Positions 15,241 through 22,245 are shown, counted from the first letter of the stretch. The stretch: DNA of 39,874 nt from Burkholderiaceae bacterium (GCA_023150375.1 JAKLLA010000029.1:1-39874); one strand, 5' to 3'. Notes: a model not told the origin generated them from the letters alone. Numbers and translations: made by a program.

Positions 15241-16554
15241 TCAGCGCGCCCGACCCGATCGCAGCGGCTCGCCCAGGCTGTCGGTGTCAGGCGGATCGTC
15301 GAAGAGGGCCAGGCTGTCCGGGCCGACCGAGCCGGCCGCGGGCCGTCGCTCAGGCGCACCGGGAGAGGATTTCGCAGCGCCGACCGACGCCTGCCGACGC
15401 CCAGTGGGCCCGGCACGGGTGGCATCCTCGCGCTGCAGGTTGCCCACCCGTACCCCGAGCAGGCGCAGGCGCCGGTTCAGCGGCACACGCTTCAGGCAGG
15501 CGCCGGCGGCCGCCCGGATCGCCCGCGCCTCCTGCGTGGGCAGCGTCACGGTCTGGTCGCGGGTGACGGTGTGGAAGTCGTCGAAGCGCAGCTTGATGCC
15601 GATGGTGCGCCCGCGATAACCCTTGCGGGCCAGATCGGCCGCCACCTGCTCGCACAGCCGCGTGAAGATGCGGCCCAGCACTTCACGGTCGGCGCGGGGA
15701 TGCAGGTCACGCTCGAAGGTGGTCTCGCGGCTGATCGACACCGGCTCGCTGTGGGTCACCACCGGCCGGTCGTCGCGACCCCAGGCGGCCTCGTGCAGCC
15801 AGCGGCCATGCGCCGCACCGAAGGCCGCCACCAGCTCCGCCTGCGGCCAGGCAGCCAGATCGCCGACCGTGGCCACCCCCATCGCCTCCAGCCGCGCCGC
15901 CGCCTTCGGCCCGACACCATGAATGCGCCGCACCGGCAACGGCCAGATGCGCGCGGGCAGGTCCTCGGCCATCACCACGGTCAGCCCGTCGGGCTTGTCC
16001 AGGTCGCTGCAGATCTTGGCCAGCAGCTTGTTGGGTGCCAGCCCGATCGAACAGCTCAGCCCGGTGGCGCGCCGCACGTTGTTCTTGATCTCCTGGGCCA
16101 GCGCGCGTGCGCCGCCCAGCGGGTCGTGCCCCACCGGCTCGCGCACACCCGGCACGTCGCTGAGGTCGATGTAGATCTCGTCGATGCCACGGTCCTCGAT
16201 CACCGGCGCGCGCTCGGCCACCGCGGCCTTGAAGCGGCGCGACATCTGGCGGTAGGCGTCGAAGTCGGCCGGCAGCAGGATCGCGCGCGGCGCCAGCGCG
16301 GCCGCCTTCATCAGCCCCATGCCGGAGTGCACCCCCATGGCACGGGCCTCGTAGGTGGCGGTGGTCACGACACCGCGCCCGCTGTAGTCCTGCAGGCGCG
16401 GCCAGTCACCCTCGACGACCGCCCCGACGGCACGCCGTCCGCCGACCACCACCGGCAGGCCGCGCAGCTCCGGGCGACGCAGCAGCTCCACGGAGGCATA
16501 GAACGCATCCATGTCGAGGTGGGCGATCAGACGCTGCGGCAGGCGGTCGGCCAT
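15241..16554 (-). CDS. dinB: DNA polymerase IV (DinB, Y-family)
   Basis: A 437-residue translesion polymerase starting at the ATG 16552-16554; the frame is open far upstream, but only as the antisense of tldD. The palm has H-L-D-M-D-A-F-Y-A-S-V-E, with the first catalytic Asp and steric gate, and E-D-R-G-I-D-E-I-Y-I-D-L, with the catalytic Asp-Glu. The thumb/helix-hairpin region is I-H-G-V-G-P-K-A-A-A-R-L-E-A-M-G. The little finger has I-S-R-E-T-T-F-E-R-D-L. An insertion after V-V-V-G-G (about residues 39-60) looks typical of Burkholderiales DinB, as far as I remember the family. A ~60-residue tail ends without an obvious QLxLF clamp motif, though S-L-A-L-F-D-D may serve. GACAAT lies five bases before the ATG with no Shine-Dalgarno. 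Confidence 0.93.
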   Translation of the reverse strand: MADRLPQRLIAHLDMDAFYASVELLRRPELRGLPVVVGGRRAVGAVVEGDWPRLQDYSGRGVVTTATYEARAMGVHSGMGLMKAAALAPRAILLPADFDAYRQMSRRFKAAVAERAPVIEDRGIDEIYIDLSDVPGVREPVGHDPLGGARALAQEIKNNVRRATGLSCSIGLAPNKLLAKICSDLDKPDGLTVVMAEDLPARIWPLPVRRIHGVGPKAAARLEAMGVATVGDLAAWPQAELVAAFGAAHGRWLHEAAWGRDDRPVVTHSEPVSISRETTFERDLHPRADREVLGRIFTRLCEQVAADLARKGYRGRTIGIKLRFDDFHTVTRDQTVTLPTQEARAIRAAAGACLKRVPLNRRLRLLGVRVGNLQREDATRAGPTGRRQASVGAAKSSPGAPERRPAAGSVGPDSLALFDDPPDTDSLGEPLRSGRAR

Positions 16555-16559
16555 GGCCG

Positions 16560-16565
16560 ATTGTC
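16560..16565 (-). promoter_or_regulatory. -10-like hexamer directly before dinB
   Basis: GACAAT on the minus strand (four of six consensus positions), ending five bases before the dinB ATG. There is no Shine-Dalgarno in the interval, so a transcript from here would be leaderless. No clear LexA box is visible nearby. Confidence 0.3.
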
Positions 16566-16626
16566 GGCGCCGGCACGGCCGGGCGGGACATCGCGCAGCG
16601 CCTGCACGGGCGGGCGGCCACCTCCC

Positions 16627-16632
16627 TAGAAT
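16627..16632 (+). promoter_or_regulatory. -10 hexamer directly before tldD
   Basis: TAGAAT (five of six consensus positions) ends exactly six bases before the tldD ATG, so the start of transcription should coincide with the start codon. The -35 region is poor. Confidence 0.45.
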
Positions 16633-16638
16633 GGCTGC

Positions 16639-18102
16639 ATGATCGCCCGCGAACCCACCCTCGAACGTCTGGCCACCGCACGGGGCCTGCTGCTGGAACC
16701 CTTCGGCCTGGAGGAGTCCGACCTGACGCAGGCTCTCAACCTGATCGCGGCGCACCGCGTCGACGACGCGGACCTGTACTTCCAGTACACCCGCAGCGAG
16801 GGCTGGAGCCTGGAAGAGGGCATCGTCAAGAGCGGCAGCTTCAGCATCGACCAGGGCGTGGGCGTGCGCGCAGTGGCCGGCGAGAAGACCGCCTTCGCCT
16901 ACTCCGACGACATCTCGGCGGCGGCGCTGCACGACGCCGCACGCACGGTGCGCAGCATCGCGGCGGCCGGCCAGAGCCGCCGGGTGCGCGTGGACGCACC
17001 GCGCCAGGTGGCAGGCAGCCGGACGCTCTACCGCGACCTGGACCCCATCGCCAGCCTCGACAGCGCCCGCAAGGTGGCCCTGCTCGGGAAGGTGGAAGGC
17101 CTGGCCCGCGCCAAGGATCCGCGTGTGGTGCAGGTGATGGCCGGGCTGGCCGCCGAGTACGACGTGGTGCTGGTGGCCCGCGCCGACGGCACCCTGGCCG
17201 CCGACGTGCGCCCGCTGGTGCGCGTGTCGGTCACCGTGATCGCCGAGCAGAACGGACGCCGCGAGGTCGGCTCCTCCGGCGGCGGCGGACGCTTCGGGCT
17301 GGAGCACTTCGACGACGCGCTGCTGGCGCGCTACGTCGACCGGGCCGTCGGCGCAGCCCTGACCAACCTCGACAGCCGCCCCGCACCGGCCGGCGAGATG
17401 ACCGTGGTGCTGGGCCCGGGTTGGCCCGGCGTGCTGCTGCACGAGGCGGTGGGCCACGGCCTGGAGGGCGACTTCAACCGCAAGGGCTCCAGCACCTTCG
17501 CCGGCCGCATCGGCGAGCGCGTGGCCGCCAAGGGCGTGACGGTGCTCGACGACGGCACCATCGCCGACCGGCGCGGCTCGCTGAACGTCGACGACGAAGG
17601 CAACGCCAGCCAGCGCAACGTGCTGATCGAGGACGGCATCCTGAAGGGCTACCTGCAGGACGCGATGAACGCCAGGCTCATGAAGACCGCCCCCACCGGC
17701 AACGGCCGGCGCGAGAGCTACGCCCATGTGCCGATGCCGCGCATGACCAACACCTACATGCTGGCCGGCGCGCACGACCCGCAGGAGATCATCGCCTCCA
17801 TCGACCGCGGGCTGTACGCCAGCAACTTCGGCGGCGGGCAGGTGGACATCACCAGCGGCAAGTTCGTCTTCTCCGCCAGCGAGGCCTTCTGGGTCGAGAA
17901 GGGCCGCATCCTCTACCCGGTCAAGGGCGCCACGCTGATCGGCAACGGCCCGGAGGCGATGCAGCGCGTCACGATGATCGGCTCGGACCTGGAACTCGAC
18001 GCTGGCGTGGGCGTGTGCGGCAAGGAGGGCCAGAGCGTGCCGGTGGGCGTGGGCCAGCCCACCCTGCGCATCGACGGCCTGACCGTGGGCGGCACGGCCT
18101 GA
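16639..18102 (+). CDS. tldD: TldD, catalytic subunit of the TldD/TldE metalloprotease
   Basis: A 487-residue protein of normal family length. The zinc motif is [13 protein letters not shown] (HExxxH, about residues 272-284). Upstream is [16 protein letters not shown], and downstream [11 protein letters not shown] and [16 protein letters not shown]. TldD and TldE (PmbA) form a barrel-like heterodimer that degrades unfolded peptides inside a closed cavity; in E. coli it matures microcin B17 and degrades the CcdA antitoxin. The partner gene lies 16 kb away at 33814-35193. No Shine-Dalgarno precedes the ATG, and the promoter position suggests a leaderless mRNA. Confidence 0.95.
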   Translation: MIAREPTLERLATARGLLLEPFGLEESDLTQALNLIAAHRVDDADLYFQYTRSEGWSLEEGIVKSGSFSIDQGVGVRAVAGEKTAFAYSDDISAAALHDAARTVRSIAAAGQSRRVRVDAPRQVAGSRTLYRDLDPIASLDSARKVALLGKVEGLARAKDPRVVQVMAGLAAEYDVVLVARADGTLAADVRPLVRVSVTVIAEQNGRREVGSSGGGGRFGLEHFDDALLARYVDRAVGAALTNLDSRPAPAGEMTVVLGPGWPGVLLHEAVGHGLEGDFNRKGSSTFAGRIGERVAAKGVTVLDDGTIADRRGSLNVDDEGNASQRNVLIEDGILKGYLQDAMNARLMKTAPTGNGRRESYAHVPMPRMTNTYMLAGAHDPQEIIASIDRGLYASNFGGGQVDITSGKFVFSASEAFWVEKGRILYPVKGATLIGNGPEAMQRVTMIGSDLELDAGVGVCGKEGQSVPVGVGQPTLRIDGLTVGGTA

Positions 18103-18144
18103 CCCCGCAGGGGATGCGCCGTCAGCCTTGCGCAATGCCGACCG

Positions 18145-18153
18145 TGCTACATT
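18145..18153 (+). promoter_or_regulatory. Extended -10 promoter of the aromatic leader
   Basis: TGCTACATT combines the TGn extension with a -10 hexamer (TACATT). A TTGCGC at 18128-18133 is spaced only 14 bases away, so the extended -10 probably carries most of the recognition. Transcription should start at about 18160-18161, one or two bases before the ATG of the leader peptide. Confidence 0.5.
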
Positions 18154-18161
18154 TGCGGCCT

Positions 18162-18245
18162 ATGTCGCGCACCGCGTTTTTCTTCGGCTTTTACTTTTGG
18201 TTCTCGCACCGCACCGGCGGCGGAGAGGCCAGCGTACACGCCTAA
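18162..18245 (+). CDS. Aromatic leader peptide (attenuator) of DAHP synthase
   Basis: A 27-codon ORF, ATG 18162 to TAA 18243-18245. Codons 6-14 read F-F-F-G-F-Y-F-W-F: six Phe, one Tyr and one Trp, eight aromatics in nine codons, followed by S-H-R-T-G-G-G-E-A-S-V-H-A. The aromatic run in a short ORF followed by an intrinsic terminator (18267-18298) and then the DAHP synthase gene is the hallmark of ribosome-mediated attenuation, as in trpL and pheL. All three charged aromatic tRNAs would be sensed, with Phe dominant. There is no Shine-Dalgarno, and the promoter position implies a leaderless or nearly leaderless ORF. Translation and regulation are inferred. Confidence 0.85.
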   Translation: MSRTAFFFGFYFWFSHRTGGGEASVHA

Positions 18246-18277
18246 GCAGAACGCTCGCAGACCCAGAAAACCGCCGG
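18214..18277 (+). promoter_or_regulatory. Candidate antiterminator helix of the aromatic attenuator
   Basis: CCGGCGG (18214-18220, inside codons 18-20 of the leader ORF) is complementary to CCGCCGG (18271-18277), the 5' arm of the terminator, and duplicates the terminator's 3' arm. AGCGT (18231-18235) with ACGCT (18251-18255) adds an inner helix flanking the leader stop codon. A ribosome stalled on codons 6-14 leaves 18214 onward free to pair; one waiting at the stop covers the inner helix. The pairings are seen in the sequence, while the switching model is inference. Confidence 0.55.
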
Positions 18278-18298
18278 AGCCCCCGGCGGTTTTTTTTT
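18267..18298 (+). terminator. Intrinsic terminator (attenuator) before DAHP synthase
   Basis: ACCGCCGG (18270-18277) pairs with CCGGCGGT (18283-18290) around the loop AGCCC. A run of nine T follows (18290-18298), and the A bases at 18267-18269 can extend the stem. It lies 21 bases after the leader stop codon and 55 bases before the DAHP synthase ATG, so it can only regulate that gene. Confidence 0.92.
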
Positions 18299-18353
18299 GC
18301 CCCTGGCCCGACCCTCACGCCCCGCCCACCCCTCTCGCCGACCTCACCCTGCC

Positions 18354-19475
18354 ATGAACGCCAAAGCCGCCCATCCGATCGCCGACAGCTGGCAAGCCCC
18401 CGTGGACAAGACCTCTCAGACCGACGACGAAAGGATCCACGACGTGACCCCGCTGCCGCCTCCCGAGCACCTGATCCGCTTCTTCCCGATCCGCGGCACC
18501 CCGGTCGAGGATCTGGTGGCCGGTACGCGCAAGTCGATCCGCCGCATCCTGCACGGCAAGGACGACCGCCTGCTGGTGGTGATCGGCCCCTGCTCGATCC
18601 ACGACCCGGCCGCCGCGCTGGACTACGCCCGCCGCCTGCTGCCGTTGCGCAAGCGCTACGCCGGCACGCTGGAGGTCGTGATGCGGGTCTACTTCGAGAA
18701 GCCGCGCACCACGGTGGGCTGGAAGGGGCTGATCAACGACCCCTACCTGGACGAGAGCTTCCGCATCGACGAGGGCCTGCGCATCGCGCGCCAGCTGCTG
18801 GTGGACATCAACCGCCTGGGCATGCCCGCGGGCAGCGAGTTCCTCGACGTGATCTCGCCGCAGTACATCGGCGACCTGATCAGCTGGGGCGCCATCGGTG
18901 CACGCACCACCGAAAGCCAGGTGCACCGGGAGCTGTCCTCGGGCCTGTCGGCGCCGATCGGCTTCAAGAACGGCACGGACGGCAACCTGAAGATCGCCCT
19001 GGATGCGATCCAGGCCGCCTCGCGCCCGCACCATTTCCTGTCGGTGCACAAGAACGGCCAGGTGGCCATCGTCACCACCAAGGGCAACCAGGACACCCAC
19101 GTCATCCTGCGCGGCGGCAAGAGCACCAACTACGACGCCGCCAGCGTCGCCGCGGCGGTGAAGGAGCTGGAAGGCGCGAAGCTCGCGCCGCGGGTGATGG
19201 TGGACTTCAGCCACGCCAACAGCAGCAAGCAGCACGAGCGCCAGATGGTGGTGGCCCGCGACGTGGCCGACCAGCTCGCCAGCGGCAGCCGCAGCATCTT
19301 CGGCGTGATGGTCGAGAGCCATCTGGTCGGCGGGGCGCAGAAGTTCACCGCCGGCAAGGACGACGTGAGCCGCCTGACCTACGGTCAGAGCATCACCGAC
19401 GCCTGCATCGGCTGGGAAGATTCCGAGCAACTCCTGGAAATCCTGCACCAGGCCGTGCTGGCGCGGCGCGGCTGA
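18354..19475 (+). CDS. aroG: 3-deoxy-7-phosphoheptulonate (DAHP) synthase, class I (AroF/AroG type)
   Basis: A 373-residue enzyme that condenses phosphoenolpyruvate and erythrose 4-phosphate, the committed step of the shikimate pathway. Family landmarks in order: V-V-I-G-P-C-S-I-H-D, M-R-V-Y-F-E-K-P-R-T-T-V-G-W-K-G, S-W-G-A-I-G-A-R-T-T-E-S-Q-V-H-R-E-L, G-F-K-N-G-T-D-G, and metal/substrate residues in V-D-F-S-H-A-N-S-S-K. The N-terminus is ~20 residues longer than E. coli AroG. Which aromatic acid inhibits it cannot be decided by eye; aroG is used here for the class. No clear Shine-Dalgarno precedes ATG 18354, and an upstream extension to 18297 would run into the terminator T tract. Expression is probably controlled by the attenuator. 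Confidence 0.95.
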   Translation: MNAKAAHPIADSWQAPVDKTSQTDDERIHDVTPLPPPEHLIRFFPIRGTPVEDLVAGTRKSIRRILHGKDDRLLVVIGPCSIHDPAAALDYARRLLPLRKRYAGTLEVVMRVYFEKPRTTVGWKGLINDPYLDESFRIDEGLRIARQLLVDINRLGMPAGSEFLDVISPQYIGDLISWGAIGARTTESQVHRELSSGLSAPIGFKNGTDGNLKIALDAIQAASRPHHFLSVHKNGQVAIVTTKGNQDTHVILRGGKSTNYDAASVAAAVKELEGAKLAPRVMVDFSHANSSKQHERQMVVARDVADQLASGSRSIFGVMVESHLVGGAQKFTAGKDDVSRLTYGQSITDACIGWEDSEQLLEILHQAVLARRG

Positions 19476-19540
19476 GGCGTTAGCATCCTGGCTGCGATCC
19501 ACCCGACCAACCCGAAGATCCCGACCCGGAGGTGACAGGC

Positions 19541-19846
19541 ATGCAAGGCGACGTGATGGTGAGTTTCGGCCCCGAGGACAGCCGGCAATGGCACGTGCCC
19601 GCGGCGCCTGATTCGCAGGAGGCCCGCGCCTGGCTGGACGCCCAGTACCTGGCGCTCGAGTGCGAGCCCCTGCGCGCCTCCGGCAAGGTGCTGACGGCCG
19701 ACAAGCTGCTGGCCATCGCCGACGCCGCCGGCCGGGAGCGCTTCGAGGATACGGAATGGGGCGCGCGCTTTGCCGCCTGCGCGATCGGCTCGACGCAACG
19801 TCCGATGCTGCGCATCGACCTGAGCCAGCGCACGGTCAACTTCTAG
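19541..19846 (+). CDS. Hypothetical 101-aa protein downstream of DAHP synthase
   Basis: ATG 19541 has an excellent GGAGGTGA just upstream, which makes this start preferable to GTG 19532 and supports real translation. The protein is soluble-looking, mixed in composition, without signal peptide or membrane segment: M-Q-G-D-V-M-V-S-F-G-P-E-D-S, then A-R-A-W-L-D-A-Q-Y, V-L-T-A-D-K-L-L-A-I-A-D-A-A-G, F-E-D-T-E-W-G-A-R-F-A-A-C-A-I-G and L-R-I-D-L-S-Q-R-T-V-N-F. I do not recognise a family. It begins 65 bases after the DAHP synthase gene, with a possible -10 (TAGCAT, near 19480) between them, so it may be either co-transcribed or separate. Confidence 0.75.
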   Translation: MQGDVMVSFGPEDSRQWHVPAAPDSQEARAWLDAQYLALECEPLRASGKVLTADKLLAIADAAGRERFEDTEWGARFAACAIGSTQRPMLRIDLSQRTVNF

Positions 19847-19851
19847 CCGGG

Positions 19852-19866
19852 TCCGGCGACGCCGGA
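19852..19866. terminator. Small hairpin between convergent genes
   Basis: TCCGGC (19852-19857) pairs with GCCGGA (19861-19866) around a three-base loop, followed by TTCC. It sits six bases after the hypothetical gene's stop and faces the end of pduO. It is weak as an intrinsic terminator. Confidence 0.3.
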
Positions 19867-19895
19867 TTCCGCGCCGACCGCGGCGGGGAATCCGC

Positions 19896-20468
19896 TCAGC
19901 CGCCGCGCGCCAGCCGCTCGCTGCGCCAGTAGACGTCGTCGCCGCCCCGACCGTCCAGGTTGGCGCGGTTGAGCACGCGCGCCAGCACGAACAGCAGGTC
20001 CGACAGCCGGTTCAGGTAGAGCCGGGGCGCATCGTGGACCGCCTCGGCCGCACCCAGCGTGACCACCGCGCGCTCCGCGCGCCGGGCGACCGTGCGGCAG
20101 ACATGGGCGATGGCGGCGCTGCGAGTGCCGGCGGGCAGGATGAACTCCTGCAGGCGCGGCAGCGTGGCGTTGTACTTCTCCAACGCCTGGTCGAGGGCTT
20201 CGACCGCGTCGGCCTTCAGCAGCTCGAAGCCGGGCACCGAGAGCTCGCCGCCGAGGTTGAACAGCTCGTGCTGGATCGTCACCAGCAGCGTGCGCAGCTC
20301 GTCGGGCAGAGGCTCGGCCAGCAGCACGCCGAGGTTGGAATTGAGCTCGTCGACGTCGCCGATGGCCTGGATGCGCAGGTGGTCCTTGCGGACCCGGCTG
20401 CCGTCGCCCAGGCCGGTGCTGCCGTCGTCCCCCGTGCGGGTGCTGATCTGTGTGAGGCGATTTCCCAT
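19896..20468 (-). CDS. PduO-type cob(I)alamin adenosyltransferase
   Basis: A 190-residue protein starting at ATG 20466-20468. The N-terminal ATP-binding motif T-R-T-G-D-D-G-S-T-G-L-G-D-G-S-R-V is characteristic. D-V-D-E-L-N-S-N-L-G, F-I-L-P-A-G-T and C-R-T-V-A-R-R-A-E-R-A-V-V carry the conserved active-site and subunit-interface residues, and L-Y-L-N-R-L-S-D-L-L-F-V-L-A-R closes the five-helix bundle. The trimeric enzyme transfers adenosyl from ATP to cob(I)alamin, making coenzyme B12 and often delivering it to B12-dependent mutases. No other cobalamin gene is nearby. No Shine-Dalgarno is present, and TACGAT lies six bases before the ATG. Confidence 0.93.
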   Translation of the reverse strand: MGNRLTQISTRTGDDGSTGLGDGSRVRKDHLRIQAIGDVDELNSNLGVLLAEPLPDELRTLLVTIQHELFNLGGELSVPGFELLKADAVEALDQALEKYNATLPRLQEFILPAGTRSAAIAHVCRTVARRAERAVVTLGAAEAVHDAPRLYLNRLSDLLFVLARVLNRANLDGRGGDDVYWRSERLARGG

Positions 20469-20474
20469 CCCGAC

Positions 20475-20480
20475 ATCGTA
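20475..20480 (-). promoter_or_regulatory. -10-like hexamer directly before the adenosyltransferase gene
   Basis: TACGAT on the minus strand, exactly six bases before the ATG at 20468. The divergent SEC-C gene has CACAAT at 20488-20493, so two back-to-back promoters with little or no leader fit in the 37-base gap. Confidence 0.35.
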
Positions 20481-20505
20481 GCGCCGGCACAATCACGGGT
20501 TCTGC

Positions 20506-21291
20506 ATGGGTCTGTCCTCCGCCACGATGTCCACCTCCCCCCCCGACCTGAACGACGCGGAGATCCGCGAACTCGACGACCTGCTCGCCGCGGTACCCGA
20601 ACCGCTGGAGGCGCTGGACGTCGTGATGCTCGACGGCTACCTCTGCGGCGTGCTCTGCCAGCCCGAGCGCCTGGCGCTGGACCGCTGGCTGCCGCCGGCT
20701 TGCGACTGGAACCTGGGTTCGCAGGACGACGCCGGCCGCGAACTCGGTCAGCGGCTCACCCCCGACACCCCGGGCTGGCATGCGGCCAAGCACGAACGCC
20801 TGTGCACCCTGGTGCAGAAGCGCTTCGACGCGCTGCAGCACACCTTCATCGAGCAGGGCTGGTTCGACCCGCTGGTGATGGAGCCCGTCGACGAGGACGG
20901 CCAGGCGCTGTCGGGCAAGGCCGCCATCCAGGCCGCCCTGGCCCCCTGGGTGATCGGCTTCGAGCATGCACTGAACCACTTCCACGGGCTCGAAGCCCTG
21001 ACCGCCCCGGAGGTGCCCGACCTGCTGGCCTGCCTGCGCCGCCACCTGCCCGAGCAGGACGAGGACGAGCAGGCCTTCACCAAGGCGCTCGATCAGGAGC
21101 ACCCGCTGAAGTCGCTGGACGCGGCCATCGAGGACCTGGTGGGCAACGTGATCGAACTGGCCGACCTGGCACGGGCCGATATGGTCAAGGTGGCCACGGT
21201 GCGTCGCGACGGCCCGAAGGTCGGCCGCAACGACCCTTGCCCCTGCGGCAGCGGTCGCAAGTACAAGCACTGCCACGGTCGCGACGCCTGA
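20506..21291 (+). CDS. YecA/UPF0149-family protein with C-terminal SEC-C zinc motif
   Basis: A 261-residue protein. The N-terminal two thirds match the UPF0149/YecA helical domain: E-L-D-D-L-L-A, then [13 protein letters not shown], then W-V-I-G-F-E-H-A-L. The C-terminus is a SEC-C motif, [18 protein letters not shown] (CxCx8CH), the same zinc module found at the end of SecA. ATG 20527 is an alternative start seven codons in. I prefer 20506 because CACAAT (20488-20493) would place transcription start near 20500. The family's function is unclear; E. coli YecA has been linked to ribosomes and SecA. It is divergent from the adenosyltransferase. Confidence 0.88.
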   Translation: MGLSSATMSTSPPDLNDAEIRELDDLLAAVPEPLEALDVVMLDGYLCGVLCQPERLALDRWLPPACDWNLGSQDDAGRELGQRLTPDTPGWHAAKHERLCTLVQKRFDALQHTFIEQGWFDPLVMEPVDEDGQALSGKAAIQAALAPWVIGFEHALNHFHGLEALTAPEVPDLLACLRRHLPEQDEDEQAFTKALDQEHPLKSLDAAIEDLVGNVIELADLARADMVKVATVRRDGPKVGRNDPCPCGSGRKYKHCHGRDA

Positions 21292-21328
21292 GCACAGGGT
21301 TTCCACGGCGCAGCGGCGCCGCCTGCGC

Positions 21329-21348
21329 TTGACCTGTCACAAGACAGG
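21329..21348 (+). promoter_or_regulatory. Inverted repeat overlapping a -35-like element upstream of uspA
   Basis: TTGACC (21329-21334) resembles a -35. A perfect six-base inverted repeat, CCTGTC-ACAA-GACAGG (21333-21348), overlaps it. A matching -10 at the right spacing is poor. It could be an operator for an activator or repressor of uspA. Confidence 0.3.
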
Positions 21349-21407
21349 CCGGACGCACCCTGCGAGACTCGGCGCCATTTCGACATCGATCCCTTCTGGA
21401 GGCCCGC

Positions 21408-21827
21408 ATGAAGATCCTGGTCTGCGTGGACGGCAGCGAATACACCAAGCGCATGGTGGCCTACTGGGCCGCGCACGACGAGTGGCTGCGCGGTCATGAG
21501 TTCACCGTGCTGACGGTGGTGCAAGCCCTGCCGCCGCGCGCCGCGGCCACCCTGGACCGTGAGCTGCTGAACTCGTACTACGCCGACGAAGGCGACAAGA
21601 TCTTCCGCCCGATCCGGGCCTTTCTGGACCGCCAGGGCATCTCGGCCACCTACCTGAGCAAGACCGGCTCGGTGGCCGACGTGATCGCCCGCACCGCGGT
21701 CGAGGAAGGCTTCGAGCTGATCATGATGGGCTCGCACGGCCACTCCGAACTGGGCACCCTGGTGATGGGCTCGGTGGCGACCCGGGTGCTGGCCTCCTGC
21801 CGCACGCCGGTGCTGCTCATCCGCTGA
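21408..21827 (+). CDS. uspA: Universal stress protein, UspA family
   Basis: A 139-residue single-domain Usp with GGAGG seven bases before ATG 21408. The first strand M-K-I-L-V-C-V-D-G-S-E-Y-T and the nucleotide-binding stretch M-G-S-H-G-H-S-E-L-G-T-L-V-M-G-S-V-A-T-R-V-L match the G-2x-G-9x-G(S/T) ATP-binding pattern of the MJ0577-like subgroup. The last strand C-R-T-P-V-L-L-I-R is typical. Usp proteins form dimers in the cytoplasm and accumulate under starvation, oxygen limitation or membrane stress; the exact role differs between paralogues. It is a single gene convergent with a small hypothetical gene. Confidence 0.92.
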   Translation: MKILVCVDGSEYTKRMVAYWAAHDEWLRGHEFTVLTVVQALPPRAAATLDRELLNSYYADEGDKIFRPIRAFLDRQGISATYLSKTGSVADVIARTAVEEGFELIMMGSHGHSELGTLVMGSVATRVLASCRTPVLLIR

Positions 21828-21841
21828 GCAGACCACACGGC

Positions 21842-21882
21842 CGGTCGACGGCCTGCGCTGGCGCGCCGCAGGCCGTCGGCCG
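21842..21882. terminator. Long hairpin between convergent genes
   Basis: A 12-base perfect inverted repeat, CGACGGCCTGCG (21846-21857) with its complement at 21867-21878, is extended outward to 16 pairs with one G-U. The loop is nine bases. There is no T run on either strand. It probably serves as a shared 3' end for uspA and the facing gene. Confidence 0.45.
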
Positions 21883-21903
21883 AGGCCGCCTGCCGGTGGG
21901 ACC

Positions 21904-22143
21904 TCAGCGCACCTTGCCTGTCTTCTGTCCGGCCGCGGCGGCGGCCGACTCGGGCTCGTCCTGGGACGGCAGCATCGGTGCAGCCTCGGCGTTGCCCGCC
22001 AGACTCAGATCCAGCCCGAAAGCCGTACCGAAATCGGCGAAGTCAGGACCGCCGGTGCGGGCGCGGCGCGCGGCGGCGCCCGGCTTGAGACGGCTGAACC
22101 AGCGGGAGGTCCAGTGCTGCGGGTGCTGCGACGTGCTCGACAT
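21904..22143 (-). CDS. Hypothetical 79-aa protein
   Basis: ATG 22141-22143 is preceded by GGAGAGTGGAA, a convincing ribosome-binding site, which supports this internal start over the longer frame. The protein begins M-S-S-T-S-Q-H-P-Q-H-W-T-S-R-W-F-S-R-L-K-P-G-A-A-A-R-R-A-R and then becomes acidic and Ala/Glu-rich (L-P-S-Q-D-E-P-E-S-A-A-A-A-A). It has no signal peptide or membrane helix and looks largely unstructured, with an aromatic, basic N-terminus. I do not recognise a family. It lies downstream of the PhoD gene on the same strand (102-base gap) and may be co-transcribed with it. Confidence 0.55.
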   Translation of the reverse strand: MSSTSQHPQHWTSRWFSRLKPGAAARRARTGGPDFADFGTAFGLDLSLAGNAEAAPMLPSQDEPESAAAAAGQKTGKVR

Positions 22144-22245
22144 TTCCACTCTCCCCGGCCGCGCGGACGGCCCGAACCGACGGCGATCCTGCACGGCCTC
22201 GAGCCGCACACGGTCGACTGCGGGCAACAGCGCCTGCCGCATCCC

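Noticed and set aside
16555-18135. Upstream extension of the dinB frame through tldD
   Set aside because: The translation is antisense to tldD and has no family features. DinB homology begins exactly at the ATG 16552-16554.
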